Position numbers and translations under genes: made by a program. 64,000 nt of DNA from Marinobacter salsuginis (GTDB lineage: Bacteria; Pseudomonadota; Gammaproteobacteria; Pseudomonadales; Oleiphilaceae), in NCBI RefSeq assembly GCF_009617755.1, contig NZ_BGZH01000001.1, positions 1,426,001 to 1,490,000 of the forward strand, read 5' to 3'. Under the pieces are notes generated by a model. It saw only the letters and a program-made list of their open reading frames with translations, was not told the DNA's origin and ran no database searches. Shown piece by piece: positions 34,046 to 44,708 of the stretch (its first letter is position 1; each line of letters opens with the position of its first letter).

Positions 34046-35158
34046 TCAGAACATCACAATGGCGCCCAGGGCGATGGTGTCCGCCTCGGTAGTGGTTGCC
34101 CCTGTGGTGCGGTTGTTGTCTTCGTACATGTTGTATTCGGCAACCAGCTTGAAGTTGCTGTTCACATCATGGAAGAACCCGATCGTGGTGCTCTCGGTCT
34201 CCAGGTTCAGAATTTCCGCATCCGTCTCACCGTAGGAGAGCACAACGCGATTCGCTCCGAAGGCGTAGGAGCCCTGGACCAGGAAGCCATCGGCATCGTC
34301 TTCTGTAACCGCACCGTTGCCGATAAGAACCGGATTGTCACCCTTGGAGGTAAAGCCGGAGGCCGCCAGGGTCAGTCCCGCCATCGACGCCTTGATCCCG
34401 TAACCAATACCGGTGCTATCGACGGTCGCGGTGCCGTTCTCGGCCGACTGGTAGCGGCCATTCACCCAACCGGTAAGCGCCACATCGTTCAGGTTGGCGT
34501 TGTAGGTCACTTCGGATTCGAACCGGGGTGCTGAGTTCTCATCGTTTGCGCCGGTGACTGTGTCGGCGGGATCAAGTACGCCGGCAGCCACCTTCAGACC
34601 GCTCATGTCGGGTGAACGGTAGGTAATCTGGGCGGACGGTGTCGGGTAGGAGTATCCGGCCCGGATATTGCCAAAGGAGACGCCCCCTGCGAGTCCCGGC
34701 GAGCCGAAACCCATCAGGATTTCATCAAGAAAGATGTTGGAACGGGCGTACAGGCCAAAGTCCTTACCAATCAGAACCTGACCAAAATCGCCATCCACGG
34801 TGGCGTAGAACTGGCGCACGTCGATTTGCGTATCTGTCGCGGTTCCGGCGTCTGCACCGAGGGCATCATTGATGGTGGTCCAGAATGAGGAACGACCGCC
34901 CAGAGTCAGATCACCCATCTCCCTGCTGAAGTTGAAGCCGATGGTATTGGGCAGGAAGCCCATTTTGATTCGGGTATCGCGAACGTCGTTTTGCTTGTCG
35001 TCACGGTTCACATAAAACGCATTGAAATAGCCATCAACGGAAAAGCTGGTGCCGTCCTGGTTGTAAAGCTCAACAGCGGCGCTGGCGCCTGTGCTGACGC
35101 CTATGGCCGCGGCCATGGCAATCGCTAAACCTGACTTTCTGAGATTGTTGTTTTTCAT
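34046..35158 (-). CDS. Outer-membrane porin (general porin family)
   Basis: A 370-residue protein with signal peptide (SGLAIAMAAAIGVSTGASA) and alternating beta-strand pattern, ending in the aromatic C-terminal signature IALGAIVMF required for barrel assembly. It looks like a 16-strand trimeric porin of the Gram-negative porin_4 type. ATG 35158 follows GGGGGAACC. A stem GCCGGTTT/AAACCGGC (33956-33963 with 33974-33981) lies beyond its stop but lacks a T-run. Upstream, CTTTGGGAGTACGAC at 35323-35337 weakly resembles the alcohol-cluster box, so coregulation for alcohol uptake is possible. Confidence 0.88.
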   Translation of the reverse strand: MKNNNLRKSGLAIAMAAAIGVSTGASAAVELYNQDGTSFSVDGYFNAFYVNRDDKQNDVRDTRIKMGFLPNTIGFNFSREMGDLTLGGRSSFWTTINDALGADAGTATDTQIDVRQFYATVDGDFGQVLIGKDFGLYARSNIFLDEILMGFGSPGLAGGVSFGNIRAGYSYPTPSAQITYRSPDMSGLKVAAGVLDPADTVTGANDENSAPRFESEVTYNANLNDVALTGWVNGRYQSAENGTATVDSTGIGYGIKASMAGLTLAASGFTSKGDNPVLIGNGAVTEDDADGFLVQGSYAFGANRVVLSYGETDAEILNLETESTTIGFFHDVNSNFKLVAEYNMYEDNNRTTGATTTEADTIALGAIVMF

Positions 35159-35345
35159 GGTTCCCCCGGTTGTTTTTGGAAATCTGGGATCGGAGGTCCG
35201 GACTATCCGGACACTCCAGGCGCGGTCTGTCGCCTGAATTCCATGGTCGGTGATGCACGGGAGGGGGAAAATGCTTCCAGGGAGCAGGTTTTCTGCTCAT
35301 TTGGGAGGCCATGGAAATGAAACTTTGGGAGTACGACCCGCCGAG

Positions 35346-36842
35346 TCAAACACCCGGGAACCGGCCCAGTTCCTGCAGGCAGTCGTTGAGAAAATCTTCG
35401 GGATCGGCCATCACCGCCTCATCGGCAACGACACCAAACTGTACCTGGCCGGCGTAGCTGACAATGCTGATGCCCAGGCCGATGTCGCCGGCCTGGGGCA
35501 CCCAGAACATCTGCTCAGCAATCCGGCAACCGGCAATGTAACGGGCCTCCGGGGTGCCCGGCACATTGGACACCACGGCACTGGCCTTGCGGTAGAACAC
35601 CTCGGCCAGGGGCTCCCGCCAGGGCTCCGGTACGACAGTCGCACTTGCTGCCAGCCCCCAGGCAATGCCCGGCTGCCAGCTTTTCTTCAGGCGGCGGGTT
35701 TCATGCTTGATCCGGTACAGTCTCTCAAGGGGACTTTCGCCATCCACCGGCAGAGGCACAAACACCGTACCGAAGTAGTTGCCCAGGGCACCGGGAGCCG
35801 GCTTGAGCTCCTCCGGCAGGCGGCTGCGAATATCAACCGGAACGGCGGCATGCAGCACGGCTTCATCGAGGTCCTCGCCTTCAATGCCCAGGCGGGTTCG
35901 CACAGCCGCGGCTACACAACTCAGCAACACATCGTTGATGGTCACGTTGGTGATTCGGGCAATGCTCCGAAAACGTTCCAGAGGCACAGGTTCCGACCAG
36001 CGACAATGCCGTCGCCCGAGCAACGGGCGCCGGAGGTCGGTGTCTGAATCCTCCGGCTCCACCAGAAATTCCGAAAATTCATGGACCAGCTTGAGACTGT
36101 TCTGGGCAACCCGCTCCACCAGCCGGCCAGCATCCTGCCACTGGTTACCACCGGATTCATCGGCTCCTGCACCGTCATGGAGTTCTTCCCGGGAATCCCC
36201 GGAGGCCATCAGTTGACCGAGCCAGATCTTTGCCGCAGCGGTCCAGCGTGACAGCTCCGCGGTCTCGGGTGCGCCGTAGATGGCCGGATGCTGCTGGGGG
36301 GAAGGCGGACAGAGGCGATCAAAAATCCCCAGCAAGGACAGGCCATCGGCGTAACAGTGATGAATACGCAACAGGAGCACCGCCCCGCCCTCGGCATTGG
36401 GCGCCAGCCAGAATTTCCAGCGTGGGCGATACATGGGCAGAGGCTGGTTCAACCGCACCGACACCCATTCCTGCAGGCTTTCTGGAGTGAAACGATCTAC
36501 CACCACGTCAAGATGGTGGCGGACATCAAACATGGGGTCTGGCTCCCACCACCAGGCAGGCGAGCGCTTAACCGGCATGTACCGGAAACGCTCCCAGGCC
36601 ATCCAGTACACACGGAGGAACTCCCGGAAACGGGGTGCGGTAAGACCATCAACCCGCAGCATCACGGTGATGGTCATGGGGTTTTCCGGGCGTTCCAGGG
36701 CCAGCCAGGCCGAATCCGCAGGTAGCAGGAGATGCGATTGTTCGTGACTCAAACCCGAACGTCCCTGGAAAAGTGGTGGAGGTAAGTAAAAACCGAACTC
36801 CGCATTGTGCCAGACAAGCCCCGTCGGCTCCATATGCGGCAC
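35346..36842 (-). CDS. Wax ester synthase/diacylglycerol acyltransferase
   Basis: A bifunctional acyltransferase making wax esters or triacylglycerol from acyl-CoA, up to 498 residues. The catalytic HHxxxDG motif is present as HHCYADG, and the C-terminal domain shows AVPVDIRSR, NYFGTVFVPLP, SNVPGTP and GLGISIVSYAGQVQFGVVAD. The family N-terminus normally begins close to LLPADSAWLALERPENPM, so the GTG at 36842 may add about 30 unrelated residues; TTG 36752 behind AGGGA is an alternative. Wax-ester synthases are a hallmark of Marinobacter-like oil degraders. It is divergent from an alpha/beta hydrolase gene. Confidence 0.9.
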   Translation of the reverse strand: MPHMEPTGLVWHNAEFGFYLPPPLFQGRSGLSHEQSHLLLPADSAWLALERPENPMTITVMLRVDGLTAPRFREFLRVYWMAWERFRYMPVKRSPAWWWEPDPMFDVRHHLDVVVDRFTPESLQEWVSVRLNQPLPMYRPRWKFWLAPNAEGGAVLLLRIHHCYADGLSLLGIFDRLCPPSPQQHPAIYGAPETAELSRWTAAAKIWLGQLMASGDSREELHDGAGADESGGNQWQDAGRLVERVAQNSLKLVHEFSEFLVEPEDSDTDLRRPLLGRRHCRWSEPVPLERFRSIARITNVTINDVLLSCVAAAVRTRLGIEGEDLDEAVLHAAVPVDIRSRLPEELKPAPGALGNYFGTVFVPLPVDGESPLERLYRIKHETRRLKKSWQPGIAWGLAASATVVPEPWREPLAEVFYRKASAVVSNVPGTPEARYIAGCRIAEQMFWVPQAGDIGLGISIVSYAGQVQFGVVADEAVMADPEDFLNDCLQELGRFPGV

Positions 36843-37076
36843 CAGCGCACGCTGTTACAAAAAATTACACGTGAGTAACTGTTCAGTCCTATACTGGTTA
36901 TAAGCCTTGGTGCCATGGTTATTACACGCTGCCGATCCGTGATCGATTGGCCCTGAGACATCAAAAACTCTGCACTCAGAGCCAGTAACAAAGCGAGTTG
37001 ATCGGGGTACAAAAGGCTTACCAGCACACCCTAATTCCAATAACAGGCCATTGCCGTGCTGGAAGGGAGAGCAGTT

Positions 37077-38000
37077 ATGAAAGCGAGCCATGTTCGCAAG
37101 CTGATAAAACCGATTGAGAGCGCCTACTCGGAAATGTTCTCCGGGCGGGTGTATCGCGTTGGCAAGGGCGCGGTGTCCGTTCGCAACCACAGTGGCAAGG
37201 CCGAACAAACCGTGATCGGCGTGCACGGCTTTCTGGAAAACCACTGCTACTTTACCCAGGCCTACGAAGCACCCACCACTGAGCTAATTCTGCTCACCTG
37301 CAGCAATTACCACATTCCGGTGAACGGTGTTACGCCGGAGGCCCCGGACTGGGAAGTGCCGATCAAGCACCTGGAAGGCACCATCGAATACGATGCCTGC
37401 ATTCTCAACCAGGCGCTTTCCAGCCTGCCCACGACTGACAACATCCGGGTACATGGTCACTCCCGGGGCGGGGCGGTGATCCTCGAGGCCATCAAACAAT
37501 GGCCCGACCTGTATGAAGACGTTGAAGTGGTGCTTGAAGCGCCCGTACTTCCCGACGGCCGACTCTCGGCGCTGGTGACCACCATTCTGGAGCCGGTAAG
37601 CCATGGCATGTGGCCCTGGCTGATTCGTCTGATCAACAGCGCGCCCTCGTCTGCTTACGGACAGACCTTCTTTGGCAAGATGAACCCGCGCAAGAAGCAA
37701 TTGCTCAGCAAACTGTTCTCTGCCACCAAGGATCATCTGACCATTGTTCGTAACATCGAAAACATCATGGACTGGATGGCGCGAACGGATACCAGCGTCT
37801 ACAGCCACGTGCGCCACGGCACCTTCCTGATTCCAGCGGTAGACCGCATCCTGGATCGCTCATCCATGCTCGCCAGTGCCCGCCAGAGCCCGACCACCAT
37901 GCGAATCGTCGAAACCGAGGCGCCGAGCCACTTCATCACCCTGGACAGCAAGGAATGGGTCCCGGGGTTCGAAACGCTGCCCGCAGCCGCACAGGGCTAG
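37077..38000 (+). CDS. Alpha/beta hydrolase
   Basis: A 307-residue hydrolase with nucleophile elbow GHSRGG, an HGFLENH oxyanion-region motif near the N-terminus, and a C-terminal histidine (APSHFITLD) as candidate catalytic residue. There is no signal peptide. ATG 37077 follows GGAAGGGAGA. It is divergent from the wax-ester synthase over a 235-base promoter region containing a -10-like TATACT, so a role in lipid turnover is plausible but unproven. Confidence 0.82.
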   Translation: MKASHVRKLIKPIESAYSEMFSGRVYRVGKGAVSVRNHSGKAEQTVIGVHGFLENHCYFTQAYEAPTTELILLTCSNYHIPVNGVTPEAPDWEVPIKHLEGTIEYDACILNQALSSLPTTDNIRVHGHSRGGAVILEAIKQWPDLYEDVEVVLEAPVLPDGRLSALVTTILEPVSHGMWPWLIRLINSAPSSAYGQTFFGKMNPRKKQLLSKLFSATKDHLTIVRNIENIMDWMARTDTSVYSHVRHGTFLIPAVDRILDRSSMLASARQSPTTMRIVETEAPSHFITLDSKEWVPGFETLPAAAQG

Positions 38001-38081
38001 CCCGGGCATTGCCCTGCTGCAAGACCGCCGCAGCTCCGCTAGACTACGCTCTTTTCCTGAGGTTTAGTGGAGCCATCGCCC

Positions 38082-38831
38082 ATGTACCGTGAGCGCCTTG
38101 TCGCTACCGAAGCCCGCACCGAAAGCGCTCGCCGGCTGCAAACACTGCTGTTGGACTACCATGATTTCAGGCGTCTGAAAGCCGAGCACCCACTGGTGGA
38201 GAATGCGTTCCACCTCGCCGACTGGCAGGCGGAACGGCTGAAGGCAACCCATGAAGACCTTTACCACCACCCCGGCTACCATCACGGCCTGGAGTTCCTG
38301 TTGACCGATCTGTACGCCCCCGCCGGCATGACCCGCCGGGACGACAATATTGATCGAGTGTTCCCGAAGATGGTGAAGTGGCTGCCGGATAATCTGCTGG
38401 ACACGTTTGCCGGGCTGGTGGAGCTGAACCTGATCACCCAACGGCTGGACCTTGAGCTTGCCGAGCTGTTAGAGCAACAGGGCATCCGGGCCGACTCAAT
38501 TAACACTGACGACTATTGTGCCGTCTACCGCCAGAGCCGGATGCTGAGTCAGAGGGAAAGACAGATCTCCCTGGTAGCGGAGGTAGGACAGCAGCTTGAT
38601 CGCTATGTCCGCAACCGCACTCTGGGGTGGCTGCTGTCAATGACCCGGAGCCCGGCGGAAATGGCCGATCTGACCGATCTGCACAGCTTCCTGCACCGGG
38701 GTTACTCCGCCTTCCGCAAGATGGACGATGTGGAACTACTGATCGACCGGCTGGTGTCCCGGGAACAGCAGGTAATGCGCAACATTCTGAACCATCACCC
38801 GGACCCGTTCAGCCTGCCGGGCGACCTTTAA
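38082..38831 (+). CDS. Conserved protein of unknown function, all-helical
   Basis: A 249-residue soluble protein, predicted nearly all alpha-helical, rich in charged residues and leucine (LQTLLLDYHDFRRL, HLADWQAERLKATHEDL, LDLELAELLEQQG). No signal peptide, membrane segment or catalytic motif is recognised. ATG 38082 is used; a GTG at 38067 directly behind TGAGGT would add five residues. It lies 81 bases after the hydrolase gene on the same strand and may be cotranscribed. Confidence 0.65.
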   Translation: MYRERLVATEARTESARRLQTLLLDYHDFRRLKAEHPLVENAFHLADWQAERLKATHEDLYHHPGYHHGLEFLLTDLYAPAGMTRRDDNIDRVFPKMVKWLPDNLLDTFAGLVELNLITQRLDLELAELLEQQGIRADSINTDDYCAVYRQSRMLSQRERQISLVAEVGQQLDRYVRNRTLGWLLSMTRSPAEMADLTDLHSFLHRGYSAFRKMDDVELLIDRLVSREQQVMRNILNHHPDPFSLPGDL

Positions 38832-38850
38832 GCCGACATGCAGCAACGAA

Positions 38851-39129
38851 TCAGGCCTTGATGATCTGGTCCAGCTGCGAGTGGATTTCCTGCTCGATGC
38901 GGGATTTGAAGGGCCGCAACATCAAGCCCAGTTCCAGATGAATGTGCAGATCCGTCGGGGTAATGTTCAGGTGCCCCTTGACGCCGCTTCGTTTGAATTT
39001 CAGGTGATCGCCTTCCCACTGGTAATGCACGTCGAACTGGCTGGAAAGGTCTTTGGCCAGGGATTCGGCAGCCTCTCTGGCGTGTTCTTTATCCAGGGCA
39101 TGCGGGCGGTGTACATCAATGACGGACAT
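38851..39129 (-). CDS. Polyhydroxyalkanoic acid system family protein
   Basis: A 92-residue small protein matching the family found in PHA-gene regions (MSVIDVHRPHALDKEHAREAAESLAKDL ... GHLNITPTDLHIHLELGLMLRPFK). The function is unknown; it may be a granule- or lipid-related protein. It is convergent with the helical protein gene and divergent from ubiE. Confidence 0.8.
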   Translation of the reverse strand: MSVIDVHRPHALDKEHAREAAESLAKDLSSQFDVHYQWEGDHLKFKRSGVKGHLNITPTDLHIHLELGLMLRPFKSRIEQEIHSQLDQIIKA

Positions 39130-39195
39130 GAAAACGTTTTCTCTCGGATTTGGACGAATTTACAGTTTAGGGCGCTATTTAACGCACCGCCACCC

Positions 39196-39223
39196 TTGTA
39201 GCAACCCCGTCAGCGGTTAGAAT
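39196..39223 (+). promoter_or_regulatory. Probable sigma-70 promoter of the ubiE operon
   Basis: TTGTAG (39196-39201), 16-base spacer, TAGAAT (39218-39223), followed 31 bases later by the ubiE start codon. Confidence 0.55.
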
Positions 39224-39254
39224 ACGGGGTTCAGATTCTGACAGGACATCTCCC

Positions 39255-40046
39255 ATGAGCGAGCAGCAAACGCCAGCCAACCAGGCCGCAAACAATAACG
39301 GCCAGGATGACGTCACCCACTTTGGCTTTCGCAATGTACCGAAAAGCCAGAAGGCGAGCCAGGTGGCCGAAGTATTCCACAGCGTGGCGGGCAAATACGA
39401 TCTCATGAACGACCTGATGTCCATGGGGATCCACCGGCTCTGGAAACGCTTTACCATTGAGCTTTCCGGGGTACGGCCCGGCCATCAGGTACTGGATATT
39501 GCCGGCGGCACCGGCGACCTCACCATGAAGTTTTCAGACCTGGTTGGTCCCTCCGGCAAAGTGGTGCTGGCTGACATTAACGCTTCCATGCTCCAGGTGG
39601 GCCGCAGCCGACTGACGGATCGTGGTTACGCCGGCAACATTGAGTACGTACAGGCGGATGCCGAGCACCTGCCATTCCCGGACAACAACTTCAATGCGGT
39701 CTCCATCGCGTTCGGTCTGCGCAATGTCACCGACAAGGACCAGGCCCTGCGTGACATGACCCGGGTTCTCAAGCCCGGTGGCAAGCTGATGATCCTGGAG
39801 TTTTCCAAGCCCACCAATCCGTTGCTGAGCAAAGCCTACGACACCTACTCGTTCTCCGCTCTGCCACTGATGGGTCAGCTGATCGCCGGCGACAGCGAAA
39901 GCTACAAGTACCTGGCCGAATCCATCCGCATGCACCCCGACCAGGACACCCTGAAAGGCATGATGGAAGATGCCGGCCTGGTGAACTGCAAGTACTACAA
40001 CATGACCGGCGGCATTGTTGCCCTGCACGTGGGAATCAAGCCCTGA
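39255..40046 (+). CDS. ubiE: Ubiquinone/menaquinone C-methyltransferase UbiE
   Basis: A 263-residue SAM-dependent methyltransferase for the C-methylation step of ubiquinone (and menaquinone, if made). Motifs: [12 protein letters not shown] (SAM motif I), [43 protein letters not shown], all UbiE-typical. The N-terminus [31 protein letters not shown] is the family signature. It is first in the operon ubiE-ubiJ-ubiB, its stop overlapping the ubiJ start by one base. Confidence 0.97.
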   Translation: MSEQQTPANQAANNNGQDDVTHFGFRNVPKSQKASQVAEVFHSVAGKYDLMNDLMSMGIHRLWKRFTIELSGVRPGHQVLDIAGGTGDLTMKFSDLVGPSGKVVLADINASMLQVGRSRLTDRGYAGNIEYVQADAEHLPFPDNNFNAVSIAFGLRNVTDKDQALRDMTRVLKPGGKLMILEFSKPTNPLLSKAYDTYSFSALPLMGQLIAGDSESYKYLAESIRMHPDQDTLKGMMEDAGLVNCKYYNMTGGIVALHVGIKP

Positions 40047-40687
40047 TGTTTCCCGGCCCCACCCTGCTTTCGGCTGTCTCAGCGATCCTGGAAAGTGCCC
40101 TGAACCGGGCCCTGGAACTGGATCCAGCGGGGCATCGTGCCCTGATGGAAGCATTGGCGGGCCCGGTGCAGTTTAATGTCACCGATCCGGTTCCCCTGAC
40201 CTACACGCTGGATAGGGCCGGAGAACGTATCCGGGTGGGCAGCCAACCTGTGGACCAACCGGCTCTTGAGATCACCGGCAAACCCATCGCCTTTGCGGCA
40301 CTGGCCACCGGTGATGATCGGGTCTTTGCCGACGGCCGCCTGGAAGTGACGGGCGATACAGCGCTGGCTCACCAGCTGCAGCGCGCACTGAACCAGCTTG
40401 AGCCGGACTGGGAAGCCGCCATGGCCCAGCACATCGGTGATGTCCCCGCGCACTTTCTGGGCAAACGCATTCGCAGCGCCATCCGGTGGAGCCGGCAGGC
40501 CTTTCAGTCGCTGAACGCCAACATCGAAGAATATGTGCATGAGGAAAGTCGTGCCTTGCCCGGGCGACGGGAACTGGAAGCCACGTTCGAGGATATCGAC
40601 GAACTGAATCTGCGCACCGAAAGACTGGAAGCCCGACTGAACCTGGTTGAGAACCGCGGCAAGACTGACGAACCGGAGAACCTGTGA
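40046..40687 (+). CDS. ubiJ: Ubiquinone biosynthesis accessory factor UbiJ
   Basis: A 213-residue SCP2-type lipid-binding protein ([13 protein letters not shown] ... [23 protein letters not shown]) with a C-terminal coiled coil ([16 protein letters not shown]). UbiJ with UbiK organises the ubiquinone-synthesising complex and supports aerobic and anaerobic synthesis. The start overlaps the ubiE stop (TGATG); the end overlaps the ubiB GTG start by four bases. Confidence 0.93.
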   Translation: MFPGPTLLSAVSAILESALNRALELDPAGHRALMEALAGPVQFNVTDPVPLTYTLDRAGERIRVGSQPVDQPALEITGKPIAFAALATGDDRVFADGRLEVTGDTALAHQLQRALNQLEPDWEAAMAQHIGDVPAHFLGKRIRSAIRWSRQAFQSLNANIEEYVHEESRALPGRRELEATFEDIDELNLRTERLEARLNLVENRGKTDEPENL

Positions 40688-42327
40688 CCCGCCTGCAACG
40701 CCTGTTTCGAATTGCCTGGGTATTCTGCCGCTACCGGCTGGACACGTTCCTGCCCATCGCGGAACTGCCAGGGCCCCTGAAGGTGTTCTTCCTGCTTGCG
40801 CCGTGGCATCTGTTCCCCAAACCCAAGCTGGACAGGGGTGATCGACTGCGGCTGGCCCTCGAGGAGCTGGGCCCCGTGTTTGTAAAGTTCGGCCAGATAC
40901 TCTCGACCCGACGGGATCTGTTGCCGGATGACATGGCCGAATCCCTGAAAAACCTTCAGGACCGTGTGCCGCCGTTTCCGAGCGATGAGGCCCGGGGCAT
41001 TATCGAAACCTCGCTGGGCGCCCCGGTGTCGGACCTGTTTGCCGAATTCAGCCCGGACCCGCTGGCCTCCGCATCGGTTGCCCAGGTGCATGCAGCCACC
41101 CTGCCCAACGGCCAGAAAGTCGTGGTAAAGGTACTGCGCCCGGGTATCGAAAGGGTGATTCGCCAGGACCTTGCCCTGATGTACCTGATGGCCGGCCTGC
41201 TGGAAAAATACTGGTCCGAGGGCAAACGCCTGCACCCGGTGGAAGTGGTTGCCGACTACGATTCCACCATTCACGACGAACTGGACCTGCAGCGTGAAGC
41301 CGCCAACGCAAGCCAGCTGCGCCGGAATTTCGAGAACTCCTCCCTGATCTATATCCCGTTTATCGACTGGGACTACACCCGCAAATCCGTGCTGGTGATG
41401 GAGCGGATTCACGGCATCCCCATTGCCGATACCGCCGCCCTGAAAGCCGCCGGCGTCGATATGAAGGTGCTGGCCGAAAAAGGCGTGGAGATCTTCTTTA
41501 CCCAGGTGTTCCGGGACAGCTTCTTTCACGCCGACATGCACCCGGGCAACATCTTCGTGGATACCTCCAACCCCTCGGATCCTCGATATATCGCCATCGA
41601 TTTCGGCATCGTTGGCACCCTGGCACCGGACGACCAGAGCTATCTCGCCCGCAACCTTCTGGCATTTTTCCGTCGTGACTACCGGCAGGTTGCGCAGTTG
41701 CATATCCAGTCTGGCTGGGTACCACCGGATACCCCGGTGAACCAGTTTGAAGCGGCCATTCGTACTGTCTGTGAACCGATTTTCGAGAAGCCGTTGAAGG
41801 ACATCTCCTTTGGTCACTTCCTTTTGCGCCTGTTCCAGACAGCGAGGCGATTCAACATGGAGGTGCAACCCCAGCTTGTTCTGCTGCAGAAAACCCTGTT
41901 GAACGTGGAGGGGCTGGGTCGACAGCTCTATCCGGATCTGGATTTGTGGAGTACCGCACAACCGTACCTTGAAACATGGATGCGCAAACGGATTGGGCCG
42001 TCGGGGTTGATCAAGTCGCTGCAGTCCCACCTTCCGTCCTGGCTGGAACAGTCGCCAGAAATGCCGCAACTGGTGCACGACGCCCTCCTCCAGCTGCGGC
42101 AGGCCGGGCCCACCGAGCCGCAGAACCAGGCTACACTGGAGTTGCTCCGTGAGCAGCAGGTTCGCACCGAGCGGCGCTGGCGGCGGGTTACACTGGCGGT
42201 ACTTCTGGTTGCCGGAGGCATTCTGGGCACCCAGCCTGAGGGCCAGCAATGGCTTGAAAGCGTGCCCACCTGGAGCTGGGCCCTGTTTGCAATTGCCGGT
42301 GGACTCATGCTCCGCGGCAGCCGATAA
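40684..42327 (+). CDS. ubiB: Ubiquinone biosynthesis atypical kinase UbiB
   Basis: A 547-residue ABC1/ADCK-type protein. The KxGQ segment is present as [32 protein letters not shown]; the Ala-rich nucleotide loop as [18 protein letters not shown]; the catalytic region as [14 protein letters not shown] and [10 protein letters not shown]. Two C-terminal hydrophobic segments anchor it. It is an ATPase needed for ubiquinone assembly. It starts with GTG overlapping ubiJ. Confidence 0.96.
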   Translation: MTRLQRLFRIAWVFCRYRLDTFLPIAELPGPLKVFFLLAPWHLFPKPKLDRGDRLRLALEELGPVFVKFGQILSTRRDLLPDDMAESLKNLQDRVPPFPSDEARGIIETSLGAPVSDLFAEFSPDPLASASVAQVHAATLPNGQKVVVKVLRPGIERVIRQDLALMYLMAGLLEKYWSEGKRLHPVEVVADYDSTIHDELDLQREAANASQLRRNFENSSLIYIPFIDWDYTRKSVLVMERIHGIPIADTAALKAAGVDMKVLAEKGVEIFFTQVFRDSFFHADMHPGNIFVDTSNPSDPRYIAIDFGIVGTLAPDDQSYLARNLLAFFRRDYRQVAQLHIQSGWVPPDTPVNQFEAAIRTVCEPIFEKPLKDISFGHFLLRLFQTARRFNMEVQPQLVLLQKTLLNVEGLGRQLYPDLDLWSTAQPYLETWMRKRIGPSGLIKSLQSHLPSWLEQSPEMPQLVHDALLQLRQAGPTEPQNQATLELLREQQVRTERRWRRVTLAVLLVAGGILGTQPEGQQWLESVPTWSWALFAIAGGLMLRGSR

Positions 42328-42354
42328 CCGACAAAGATTTCAGGATTCACAAAA

Positions 42355-42771
42355 ATGCAAAATAGCTCGGATAACGTCGAGACCCCTGACTGGCTGGATG
42401 CCATTCGCTGGACAGAGGACGGCCTGGTGCCAGCCATCGCCCAGGATGCCGAAACCGGCGATATCCTGATGATGGCCTGGATGAACCGGGAATCGCTCAG
42501 GCTGACCGCCGAAGAAGGCCAGGCCATTTACTGGTCCCGCTCTCGAGGCAAGCTCTGGCGCAAGGGGGAAACCTCAGGACACCAGCAGGTCATTCGGGAC
42601 ATTCGACTGGACTGCGACGAGGACGTCATCCTGCTGAAGGTGGAACAAAAGGGCGGCATCGCTTGCCATACTGGCAGGCGCAGCTGCTTCTACCGGACCC
42701 TGGAAGATGGTCAGTGGGTCAGCGTTGACCCGGTGATCAAGGACCCCGGCACTATTTACGGCAGCAACTGA
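42355..42771 (+). CDS. hisI: Phosphoribosyl-AMP cyclohydrolase
   Basis: A 138-residue enzyme opening the purine ring of PR-AMP in histidine synthesis. Zinc/magnesium motifs are visible: [32 protein letters not shown], with cysteine ligands, and [20 protein letters not shown]. It is monofunctional; the pyrophosphohydrolase is the separate next gene (hisE) after 12 bases. Confidence 0.96.
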   Translation: MQNSSDNVETPDWLDAIRWTEDGLVPAIAQDAETGDILMMAWMNRESLRLTAEEGQAIYWSRSRGKLWRKGETSGHQQVIRDIRLDCDEDVILLKVEQKGGIACHTGRRSCFYRTLEDGQWVSVDPVIKDPGTIYGSN

Positions 42772-42783
42772 GGAGCACGGACA

Positions 42784-43113
42784 GTGAGCGATGTACTGGA
42801 AAACCTGGCGCGGGTTCTGGAGGCCAGGAAAGAGGCAGACCCGGAAACCTCCTATGTAGCCAGTCTCCACGCCAAGGGTCTGAACAAGATTCTGGAGAAA
42901 GTCGGGGAAGAGTGCACCGAAACCCTGCTGGCCGCCAAGGACGCAGAACACTCCGGTGAAACCCGGGATGTGGTTTATGAAACCGCCGACCTGTGGTTCC
43001 ACAGCTTGGTGATGTTGTCCCGACTGGGCCTTGGCCCGAAGGACATCCTGGATGAGCTGGCCAGCCGGTTCGACCTGTCAGGCCTGGAAGAAAAAGCGTC
43101 ACGGGAAAAGTGA
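42784..43113 (+). CDS. hisE: Phosphoribosyl-ATP pyrophosphohydrolase
   Basis: A 109-residue MazG-like all-helical enzyme ([31 protein letters not shown] ... [15 protein letters not shown]) that hydrolyses PR-ATP to PR-AMP, the step before HisI. It uses a GTG start behind GAGGAGCACGGACA. It follows hisI directly and precedes tatA by 88 bases. Confidence 0.95.
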   Translation: MSDVLENLARVLEARKEADPETSYVASLHAKGLNKILEKVGEECTETLLAAKDAEHSGETRDVVYETADLWFHSLVMLSRLGLGPKDILDELASRFDLSGLEEKASREK

Positions 43114-43201
43114 GCGGTAATACCTCTAAAGGGGTTTCCGCGTAACCGTTCTGGTAACGTACAATGTCATTGAACAGAAACATTAAAACGAGGACCCCGT
43201 A

Positions 43202-43441
43202 ATGGGTATCAGCATCTGGCAATTACTTATCGTACTCGGCATTGTCATTCTGTTGTTCGGAACCAAGAAACTGCGCAACATCGGCAGCGATCTGGGTGGC
43301 GCCATCCGCGGCTTCAAGAAGTCCATGAACGATGAGGACTCCAAGGCCGAGAACCAGGAATCCCTGGAAGGCAAGGAAAACGAGCAGCCGCAACAACAGG
43401 CCGCGGCCGAAGACAAGCCCCGGGACAAGTCCCACAGCTGA
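43202..43441 (+). CDS. tatA: Twin-arginine translocase subunit TatA
   Basis: A 79-residue protein with an N-terminal membrane helix ([18 protein letters not shown]), the [22 protein letters not shown] amphipathic helix and an acidic, glutamine-rich tail. It forms the transport element of the Tat pathway. ATG 43202 follows ACGAGGACCCCGTA. Confidence 0.96.
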   Translation: MGISIWQLLIVLGIVILLFGTKKLRNIGSDLGGAIRGFKKSMNDEDSKAENQESLEGKENEQPQQQAAAEDKPRDKSHS

Positions 43442-43452
43442 GACCAGGCTGA

Positions 43453-43926
43453 ATGTTCGATATCGGCTTTCTTGAGCTGCTGATCTGCGGCGTCATAGCG
43501 CTGTTGGTACTCGGCCCCGAGCGCCTGCCCACGGCTGCCCGTGCTGCGGGCCGCTGGGTGGGTGGCGCGCGACGTATGGTCAGCCAGTTCACCTCGGAAC
43601 TGGACCGGCAATTGAAAGCCGATGAGCTCCGCGAAGAGCTTCGCAAGGCAGGCGATGTTGGTCTGGATGATGTGCAGAAAACCGTGCGTGGCGCCCTCGA
43701 CGAGGCTAAAAAGTACGAGCACATGATCCTGCCCGATAACGAAACCCAGAAGCCAAGGCCCGCGCCGGCGACACGACGTGTGTCTGGCCAGACAAAAGCC
43801 TCCGAGTCTTCTGACCGGGATCAGGCTGGCACCAGCGACGCTCCGCAGACGCCGGATACAGGCTCTGCCGGGAACGACCAACCCAAAAACGAAACCCCGC
43901 AAAGTCCGCCGGATAACCGTTCATGA
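43453..43926 (+). CDS. tatB: Twin-arginine translocase subunit TatB
   Basis: A 157-residue protein with an N-terminal membrane helix (MFDIGFLELLICGVIALLVLGPERLP), amphipathic helix and long polar tail. It binds Tat signal peptides with TatC. It lies 11 bases after tatA and overlaps tatC by four bases (ATGA). Confidence 0.95.
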   Translation: MFDIGFLELLICGVIALLVLGPERLPTAARAAGRWVGGARRMVSQFTSELDRQLKADELREELRKAGDVGLDDVQKTVRGALDEAKKYEHMILPDNETQKPRPAPATRRVSGQTKASESSDRDQAGTSDAPQTPDTGSAGNDQPKNETPQSPPDNRS

Positions 43927-44708
43927 ATGCAAAACCCGACGGCAACCAGATGCCTCCGGAACACCAGGAAATGCCTCTGATCGAGCACCTGCTCGAACTG
44001 CGCAACCGCCTCCTGAAGATGGTTTTAGCGGTGCTGGTGTGCTTCGCGGCCATCTATCCGTTTGCCAACGAGCTCTACCTGTTCCTGTCTGAACCGATCC
44101 GCTCCCTGTTGCCGGTTGGCCAGACCATGATCGCAACGGATGTGACCTCGCCCTTCTTCGCGCCGTTGAAGCTGGCGCTGGTACTGGCGGTGTTCGCCGC
44201 CATCCCGATCATTCTTTACCAGCTCTGGAGTTTTATTGCACCGGGCCTCTATGCCCACGAGAAGCGGCTGGCCTTTCCTCTGCTGTTTACCTCGGTAATC
44301 CTGTTCTATGCCGGCGCGGCATTCGCCTATTTTGTTGTATTCCCCCTGGTGTTCGGCTTCTTTACCGCGATCGGTCCGGAAGGCATCGTCGAATTGCCGG
44401 ACATCACCAGCTATCTCAATTTCGTGCTCAAGATGTTCTTCGCCTTCGGTGTGGCCTTCGAGATTCCGATCGCCACCGTGCTGTTAATCCTCACCGGGGC
44501 CACCACGCCAGCGGATTTGGCGGCCAAGCGCCCCTATGTGGTGGTTGGCTGCTTTATCATCGGCATGCTGCTGACCCCGCCTGACATCATCTCCCAGACG
44601 CTGTTGGCTGTTCCCATGTGGATCCTGTTCGAGGTCGGCATCCTGTTCGGGCGACTGGCAAAACGGGAAGTGGCAGACGCGGACAGCGATGAGCCTGCAG
44701 GCGAATGA
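43923..44708 (+). CDS. tatC: Twin-arginine translocase subunit TatC
   Basis: A 261-residue polytopic protein with six membrane segments. The conserved LIEHLLELRNRLLK opening, FFAPLKLALVLAVFAAIPIILYQLW and the PDIISQTLLAVPMWILFE signature are visible. It is the Tat signal-peptide receptor. It overlaps tatB at the start and rsmE at the end. Confidence 0.97.
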   Translation: MNAKPDGNQMPPEHQEMPLIEHLLELRNRLLKMVLAVLVCFAAIYPFANELYLFLSEPIRSLLPVGQTMIATDVTSPFFAPLKLALVLAVFAAIPIILYQLWSFIAPGLYAHEKRLAFPLLFTSVILFYAGAAFAYFVVFPLVFGFFTAIGPEGIVELPDITSYLNFVLKMFFAFGVAFEIPIATVLLILTGATTPADLAAKRPYVVVGCFIIGMLLTPPDIISQTLLAVPMWILFEVGILFGRLAKREVADADSDEPAGE